DNA from: Acidobacteriaceae bacterium
GTDB lineage: Bacteria > Acidobacteriota > Terriglobia > Terriglobales > Acidobacteriaceae
NCBI GenBank assembly: GCA_003139975.1
Contig: PLHN01000086.1
Span: 1 to 8,594, forward strand
Length of the DNA: 8,594 nucleotides
Direction: 5' to 3'
The position numbers and the translations under genes were made by a program. Positions 6,001-8,594 of this stretch are shown here, one piece after another (the first letter of the stretch is position 1; every line of letters starts with the position of its first letter). A model generated the notes under the pieces. The model ran no database searches. It was not told the DNA's origin and saw only the letters and a list, made by a program, of their open reading frames with translations.

Positions 6001-6470
6001 ACTCGTTCGATGCGAAGCACGGGGTTCTGGCAGCGATTCTCGATCACTGGAAGATTTCCGGCGTGATGACGTATGGGTCGGGGCGTCCTGCAAATGCGGC
6101 GGTTTCGGGCGATCCGAATCAGGATGGGAACACGGGCAACGACCGGCTGGCGGGGTATGGCCGCAATGCGTTTCTTGGGCCCGACTACGCGACCATGGAT
6201 ATGCGGATCGGCAGAAAGATTAAGCTGGGCGGACATCTGCGCCTGGAGCTTACCGGGGAAGCGTTCAACCTTTTCAATCGCGATAACAAGCGGTACAGCA
6301 TTTCCGATAGTGGTTTTTACAATTCGGCCGGGCAGTTCATCAAGTACACGCAGTCGCCTTTGGGAGGGCCGTCCTATCCGGCTTATTATCAGCAACCTGC
6401 GAACTTCATGAAGACGACCAATGCGTATGCACCGAGGCAGATGCAAATGTCGATGCGGCTTGATTTTTAG
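3072..6470 (+). CDS. TonB-dependent outer-membrane receptor with carboxypeptidase-regulatory domain (Oar-like)
   Basis: A 1132-residue outer-membrane protein. A basic N terminus and long hydrophobic segment end in AWA|QD, a signal peptidase I site after about residue 47. A carboxypeptidase-regulatory-like beta-sandwich follows (about 52-138: GALRGSVLDAQGAVV, then LPPGNYSARAEAEG). ETVTVSG (141-147) resembles a TonB box. The plug domain (about 150-285) carries SIPLNGRRFTDLLLLTPGV, YLVDGADNNNG and the conserved GAVVNVVTKSGSN. The rest is the beta-barrel, ending in the aromatic terminus MQMSMRLDF required for BAM-mediated insertion. Members are widespread in Acidobacteriota and are thought to import large or sugar-type ligands using TonB/ExbBD energy; the substrate here is unknown. 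The ATG at 3072 has AGGGGA 5 nt upstream, buried in a hairpin. The gene is monocistronic, and no partner such as SusD is adjacent. Confidence 0.93.
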   Translation: MRRYSRFVQTSICKISRFTLFRIFLFPLTFAPAVLALAILGLAVAWAQDASTGALRGSVLDAQGAVVTNADIVAIRIETAVRYHTATDVAGRFVMDLLPPGNYSARAEAEGMSPQISPVIRVEVGAAQQLAFKLTVAGPKETVTVSGEPPRVETSPTAVSSVLDEQAISSIPLNGRRFTDLLLLTPGVTQDPRGLSSGANGDLSYGGIRGYNTSYLVDGADNNNGFFAQARGRYRSPYQFSDEVVAEFRVSSNSYGAESGRSGGAVVNVVTKSGSNSWHGSTFYYLRDSSIGGAAPPFAGFNPSNTQHQFGGTFGGPIERNRMFFFAGYDQHIYHVPMVVEFLDGSTAVVPVFPGDYEKLTDCVSPAIGGSACDQAIVPGCPPASLGGPPCVSPNVPSAAAQLSTQGGTFHSKLLGNAGFLKLDRVLSQHELLSARLSTSRYYGTNNVFFQPSSPITNDALSGNGEEDVMTESASLSLLSSLSPRWTSHLRAQFSRDLEQSFPNTTAPKTEIYNWLDDMGQSSILPRQTREHRLHLAETVSVSRGRHEWKFGGDAMRTWDYNYFPSLYSSEYIFDYICVDAWQFTPAATCGSTLELTPLRAWAHTVMPSWNFDAGSWTGPPANLARYYVQNFGNPMSHPDSSDYAAFLQDTARLTRRLSVSLGVRYDLQTFVMPKMVGNSLWPLAGWMPEPDKNFAPRVGLAYAIGDRRPVVVRAGFGVFYVRLPQVYQSAVINDNGVTDEFLSLDNTDYYQHKVFPTYPNVAVNCPRGPVRCTLPASWQQYATNEVAAFGPNFKTPRAEQGSLRLEREFADGFTGELSYLYVHGVDMIRARDVNLPAPTFYSYPIYDATGTVFQNAFYNVESFATWQNTGSISCPYPPCINPLARPIPQLGAIDQFESAASSVYHGLTVSLQKRMSRGLYFRLGYTWAHSIDDGQDALVAGQPATVQNSYAANSERGNSVTDQRHRLTIAAVEEPHSFDAKHGVLAAILDHWKISGVMTYGSGRPANAAVSGDPNQDGNTGNDRLAGYGRNAFLGPDYATMDMRIGRKIKLGGHLRLELTGEAFNLFNRDNKRYSISDSGFYNSAGQFIKYTQSPLGGPSYPAYYQQPANFMKTTNAYAPRQMQMSMRLDF

Positions 6471-6471
6471 G

Positions 6472-6490
6472 GCATGACTGAATTTCATGC
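6472..6490 (+). terminator. Weak hairpin after the receptor gene
   Basis: GCATGA (6472-6477) and TCATGC (6485-6490) form a 6-bp stem with a 7-nt loop directly after the receptor stop codon. There is no T-run after it, so termination would be weak or factor-dependent. Confidence 0.25.
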
Positions 6491-6499
6491 ACATTCTCC

Positions 6500-6529
6500 T
6501 TGACTTATGAGGGGAAGGCTTGCCATAAC
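6500..6529 (+). promoter_or_regulatory. Predicted sigma-70 promoter of rpsU
   Basis: TTGACT (6500-6505) and CATAAC (6524-6529) with an 18-bp spacer match the -35 and -10 consensus at 5/6 and 4/6 positions. They lie 40-69 bp before the rpsU start. The short leader also contains an inverted repeat (CTTGCC at 6519-6524, GGCAAG at 6545-6550) just before the Shine-Dalgarno. Confidence 0.45.
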
Positions 6530-6568
6530 TAACTGTCCCGTCCGGGCAAGTAGGGAGGTGCGGTCACA

Positions 6569-6766
6569 TTGGCTGAAGTACGACTTCAAGAGGGGGAATC
6601 CCTCGAAAACGCACTTCGCAGGTTCAAGCGGAAGGTACAAACCGAGGACATAATCAAGGAAGTAAAACGTCACTCGTTCTACCTGAAGCCCGGCGAGAGA
6701 AAGCGCGTAAAAGAAGCGCTGGCGCGGAAGCGCAGCCGTAAGAAAGCTCGCAAAGAGCAGGATTAA
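6569..6766 (+). CDS. rpsU: 30S ribosomal protein bS21
   Basis: A 65-residue basic protein matching bS21 along its whole length: GESLENALRRFKRKV at about residues 9-23, then RHSFYLKPGERKRVKEALARK and an Arg/Lys-rich tail, a normal length for the family. bS21 sits on the 30S platform near the anti-Shine-Dalgarno end of 16S rRNA and helps initiation. The start is TTG, chosen because the family begins just before the VRLQEGES segment and a strong GGGAGG (6553-6558) lies 10 nt upstream. The gene has its own likely promoter and a downstream hairpin, so it appears monocistronic. The usual rpsU-dnaG-rpoD macromolecular synthesis operon of Proteobacteria is not seen. Confidence 0.95.
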   Translation: MAEVRLQEGESLENALRRFKRKVQTEDIIKEVKRHSFYLKPGERKRVKEALARKRSRKKARKEQD

Positions 6767-6777
6767 ACAAAACAGAG

Positions 6778-6816
6778 AAGGGGCCGTTACGTGAGGGGGC
6801 GGCCCTTCCTCTTCAC
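6778..6816 (+). terminator. Intrinsic terminator-like hairpin after rpsU
   Basis: AAGGGGCCG (6778-6786) pairs with CGGCCCTT (6800-6807), 8 bp with one bulged G, around a 13-nt loop. A pyrimidine-rich tail (CCTCTTC) follows. It starts 11 nt after the rpsU stop codon. The tail is not a pure T-run, so efficiency is uncertain. Confidence 0.55.
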
Positions 6817-6850
6817 TCCAGTTCTGCGACGCAAGGCATTAAGCAGTAAT

Positions 6851-6997
6851 CCATGCGGTGCACATCGCATGGCGGGCCGAATCCATCGGGTTAGCACGAG
6901 GGGGACATACATCTCCTGCCCACGAAGCGAACCGGAATCCTTTCCCCCGGGTCTCCCGTGATGTGCAGGGGCGACGGGGAATGGAGCGCCTCTTCCA
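6851..6997 (+). other. Possibly structured leader of the zinc-ribbon gene
   Basis: A non-coding stretch between the rpsU terminator and the next gene with several dyads. CCATGCG/CGCATGG (6851-6857 and 6866-6872) is a perfect 7-bp stem with an 8-nt loop. GGCGGG/CCTGCC (6871-6876 and 6915-6920, one G-U pair) encloses a small CCGA/TCGG hairpin (6877-6889). The first two stems share two bases and cannot both form fully. I do not recognise a known riboswitch or tRNA here. Confidence 0.3.
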
Positions 6998-7306
6998 ATG
7001 GAATTCCAAGACAGAATTTTGAAATGCGTGGATTGTGGCACGGAGTTCGTGTTCACAGCCGGGGAACAGTTGTTTTTTCACGACAAGCAGTTCAAGAATG
7101 AACCTAAACGTTGCAAGAACTGCAAAACAAAGCGAGTTGCCGTGCTGGGGTCCGGGTCGCCGGGGCATACGTACGCGAAGACAGAAACTCGGACAAACTG
7201 CTCGCAGTGCGGTAAGGAGACGACGGTTCCGTTTCGTCCCACGCAAGGACGACCGGTGTTGTGCCGCGAGTGTTTTCAGCAAGCGCGGCGCGTCGCGAGC
7301 GCCTGA
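6998..7306 (+). CDS. Zinc-ribbon protein with four CxxC knuckles
   Basis: A 102-residue protein with four evenly arranged CxxC motifs: C10/C13, C39/C42, C68/C71 and C89/C92. These make two treble-clef or ribbon-type zinc sites, each built from two knuckles. The first half (ILKCVDCGTEFVFTAGEQLFF, then EPKRCKNCK) matches the probable zinc-ribbon domain family (zf_Tbcl-like). The second half (NCSQCGKETTVPFRPTQGRP, then CRECF) is the companion domain often fused to it, resembling Cxx zinc-binding segments of DNA-directed or RNA-binding proteins. It is presumably cytosolic and nucleic-acid-binding, but no function is established that I know of. The ATG at 6998 has GGAG (6983-6986) 11 nt upstream. 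It converges on the response regulator gene, whose stop is 37 bp away. Confidence 0.85.
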   Translation: MEFQDRILKCVDCGTEFVFTAGEQLFFHDKQFKNEPKRCKNCKTKRVAVLGSGSPGHTYAKTETRTNCSQCGKETTVPFRPTQGRPVLCRECFQQARRVASA

Positions 7307-7334
7307 CCAATCACCGCAGAGAGATTGCGAGTCC

Positions 7335-7364
7335 CGCCGCCATTCAACCGGTGGAGCGGCGGCG
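7335..7364. terminator. GC-rich hairpin between convergent genes
   Basis: CGCCGCC (7335-7341) and GGCGGCG (7358-7364) form a 7-bp GC stem between the zinc-ribbon and response-regulator stops, reaching into the last codons of the latter. There is no T-run on either side. It may act as a weak bidirectional or Rho-assisted terminator. Confidence 0.25.
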
Positions 7365-7790
7365 CAATTGCGTCGGCGGAACGGAACTGCGCTGACGAAG
7401 TTGTTGGCGGTCGGCGTGGCGGATGAGCAAGGCCTCGATCTGGCGGACGAGATCATTGGTACCGAGAGGCTTTACTAGCATCGAGTCAGGTTGCCCGTCG
7501 GTTCCGTGTTCGCCATCGATCTGTACGCTGGACGGGGGATAAGCCGTCAGTAGCGCGGTCGCTGGATCGTAGCTCTGGCGGCGGGCGGCGCGAATCACTT
7601 CCATCCCCGCCTGTTCGGTTTCCATTCGAAGGTCGCTGATCACCATGTGATAGGTGGCGGACTCCAGTCGAGCAAACGCCTGTGCCGTAGTCGCTGCCGT
7701 TTCTACCTCGAATCCATGGAGTTCCAGAACGGCCTTCAGGGTCAAAAGGACGGCGAGATCGTCATCGACAAGTAGAATGCGCCGTTTCAT
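7344..7790 (-). CDS. Single-domain CheY-like response regulator
   Basis: A 148-residue receiver protein. RRILLVDDD gives the acidic pocket (D9, D10, D11). The phosphoacceptor is D53 in VISDLRM. The switch threonine is T82 in LLTAY, and the conserved lysine is K107 in VKP. All catalytic residues are present. After helix 5 only a basic, disordered-looking tail of about 25 residues remains (ending RRRSTG), with no DNA-binding or enzymatic output domain, so it must act through protein contacts or as a relay intermediate. No histidine kinase gene is adjacent. The ATG has AGAGAGG (7797-7803) 6 nt upstream. It is transcribed divergently from mtaB; a TATACT on the minus strand (7880-7885) could be its -10. 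Confidence 0.92.
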   Translation of the reverse strand: MKRRILLVDDDLAVLLTLKAVLELHGFEVETAATTAQAFARLESATYHMVISDLRMETEQAGMEVIRAARRQSYDPATALLTAYPPSSVQIDGEHGTDGQPDSMLVKPLGTNDLVRQIEALLIRHADRQQLRQRSSVPPTQLRRRSTG

Positions 7791-7856
7791 TTTGCACCTC
7801 TCTAGGAAAGTCGAGATGCAGCGTGCGAGCGGGAACCGCGAACAGCCTGCCGACCA

Positions 7857-7884
7857 TTGCCGACGCCATCCACTCGGTTAGTAT
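7857..7884 (+). promoter_or_regulatory. Possible leaderless promoter of mtaB
   Basis: TTGCCG (7857-7862) and TAGTAT (7879-7884), 16 bp apart, each match the sigma-70 consensus at 4/6 positions. A -10 here would place the transcription start at about 7890-7892, on the GTG start codon itself. The same few bases read as TATACT on the other strand, a possible -10 of the divergent response regulator. Confidence 0.3.
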
Positions 7885-7890
7885 AGGAGA

Positions 7891-8594
7891 GTGGCGCGGT
7901 TCTTCATAGAGAATTTTGGCTGTCGTGCGACCCAAGCCGACGGCGCGGCGCTGGAGCGTCAGTTTCTGGAGCGGGGGCTCGAACGGGCTGGCGCGGCGCG
8001 CGATGCGGAAATTGTGGTGCTCAACACATGCACGGTGACGGAAGGCGCTGATAAAGATGCGCGTGCCTCGATCCGGCGGCTGCAGCGGGTCAATCCAAAT
8101 TGCCGGATTCTGGTAACGGGGTGCTATGCGCAGCGGGCTCCAGAGGAACTGGCCGCGATGCCGGGCGTGACCTGGGTGGTGGGGAATTCGCACAAGCACC
8201 AGGTGGCAGAAATTGCGACGACGCAAGATTCCCTGACAAGAGGTTCGTCAGGTGGTTTTGTTCCCTTAGCACACCTTTGGAGAGTTGCCGAAGGGCACGT
8301 CGCAAAGGACGCGATGTGTGACGCACCCGCGGGGCAGCCAAACAAACCGCTGAACAACGTCGTTGTCGGCGACATTTTTGCCCATACCGAACTGATGGCG
8401 GCACCGGTGTTTAAAGCGGCGAATGAGCGCACACGTCCCAATCTGAAAGTGCAGGATGGATGCGATAACCGGTGCTCGTTCTGCGTGATCCCTTATGTGA
8501 GGGGCCAGAGCCGGTCACTGCCCGCGGAGCGCGTGATCGCGGAAGTGCGGACTCTGGTCGAGGCGGGCTATCGCGAAGTGGTGATTTCGGGGAT
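7891..8594 (+). CDS. mtaB: tRNA t6A37 methylthiotransferase MtaB (3'-truncated by window end)
   Basis: The first 234 residues of a radical-SAM methylthiotransferase, running off the window. MtaB converts t6A37 to ms2t6A37 in ANN-decoding tRNAs. The N-terminal UPF0004 domain has its three cluster cysteines C11 (NFGCRATQADG), C47 (LNTCTVTEGADKDAR) and C78 (TGCYAQR). The radical-SAM motif CxxxCxxC is C191-C195-C198 in KVQDGCDNRCSFCVIPYVRG. The FGCRATQADG and VGNSHKH motifs favour MtaB over MiaB or RimO. A segment of about 48 residues between VGNSHKH and VVVGDIF is longer than in the textbook proteins and carries an extra Cys (143). The start is GTG: an in-frame TAG at 7879 leaves no earlier choice, and the only Shine-Dalgarno-like AGGAG ends 1 nt before it. 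The TRAM domain lies beyond the window. Confidence 0.95.
   Translation, partial: MARFFIENFGCRATQADGAALERQFLERGLERAGAARDAEIVVLNTCTVTEGADKDARASIRRLQRVNPNCRILVTGCYAQRAPEELAAMPGVTWVVGNSHKHQVAEIATTQDSLTRGSSGGFVPLAHLWRVAEGHVAKDAMCDAPAGQPNKPLNNVVVGDIFAHTELMAAPVFKAANERTRPNLKVQDGCDNRCSFCVIPYVRGQSRSLPAERVIAEVRTLVEAGYREVVISG

Noticed and set aside
5298..6494. Long (398-residue) minus-strand open frame
   Set aside because: It lies antisense within the TonB receptor barrel region. The Arg/Ile/His-rich translation is the typical shadow of a GC-rich coding strand.
6817..6997. Possible tRNA gene in the gap before the zinc-ribbon gene
   Set aside because: No GTTCRANNC T-loop with a matching acceptor stem or cloverleaf could be built on either strand.
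6981..7022. 13-residue plus-strand mini-ORF (MERLFQWNSKTEF) overlapping the zinc-ribbon start, as a possible uORF
   Set aside because: The only Shine-Dalgarno candidate touches its ATG, and nothing in the peptide suggests attenuation.
6839..7456. Minus-strand 205-residue frame across the zinc-ribbon gene
   Set aside because: It is antisense to a gene with four CxxC motifs and has a disordered Arg/Ser/Pro-rich translation.

Overview
The window looks like a chromosomal segment from a soil-type Acidobacteriota (Terriglobia-like) bacterium. The evidence is a very long TonB-dependent outer-membrane receptor with an N-terminal carboxypeptidase-regulatory domain (the family that is expanded in this phylum), a bS21 ribosomal protein, an MtaB-type tRNA methylthiotransferase, and several small proteins of kinds I associate with acidobacterial genomes. 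The taxon is inferred from protein style only; no rRNA or other phylogenetic marker is complete here.

Layout. (1) 4-909, minus: a complete NADP-dependent quinone-oxidoreductase-like MDR enzyme, with a perfect 7-4-7 palindrome (1006-1023) about 100 bp upstream. (2) 910-2800: a less GC-rich accessory stretch of very short genes. It holds a possible small membrane-protein remnant (1224-1457), a RelE/ParE-like toxin reading frame that appears broken by a one-base frameshift (1421-1707) with a small lysine-rich partner starting 3 nt later (1711-1878), and a 38-residue single-pass membrane microprotein (1887-2003, minus). The microprotein's ribosome-binding site overlaps the stop codon of a 68-residue protein (2017-2223, minus). 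That protein and its paralogue at 2511-2705 (minus) are about 45% identical to each other and resemble the dimerisation/phosphoacceptor helical hairpin of histidine kinases with no ATPase domain. A small CxxC protein (2300-2494, plus) lies between them, and an exact 19-bp direct repeat brackets the second paralogue. (3) 3072-6470, plus: the 1132-residue TonB-dependent receptor, whose ribosome-binding site lies inside a strong hairpin (3029-3070). (4) 6569-6766, plus: rpsU with its own promoter and a terminator-like hairpin. (5) 6998-7306, plus: a four-CxxC zinc-ribbon protein behind a roughly 190-nt possibly structured leader. (6) 7344-7790, minus: a single-domain CheY-like response regulator, divergent from (7) a 3'-truncated mtaB (7891 to window end), which seems to start leaderless or with an unusually close Shine-Dalgarno.

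How they might work together. Most genes are independent units. The most intriguing cluster is the pair of kinase-like DHp mini-proteins, one translationally coupled to a membrane microprotein, with an orphan receiver protein 5 kb away. They could be parts of a split phosphorelay or a dimerisation decoy, but that link is inference. The toxin/antitoxin-like pair looks decayed on the toxin side.
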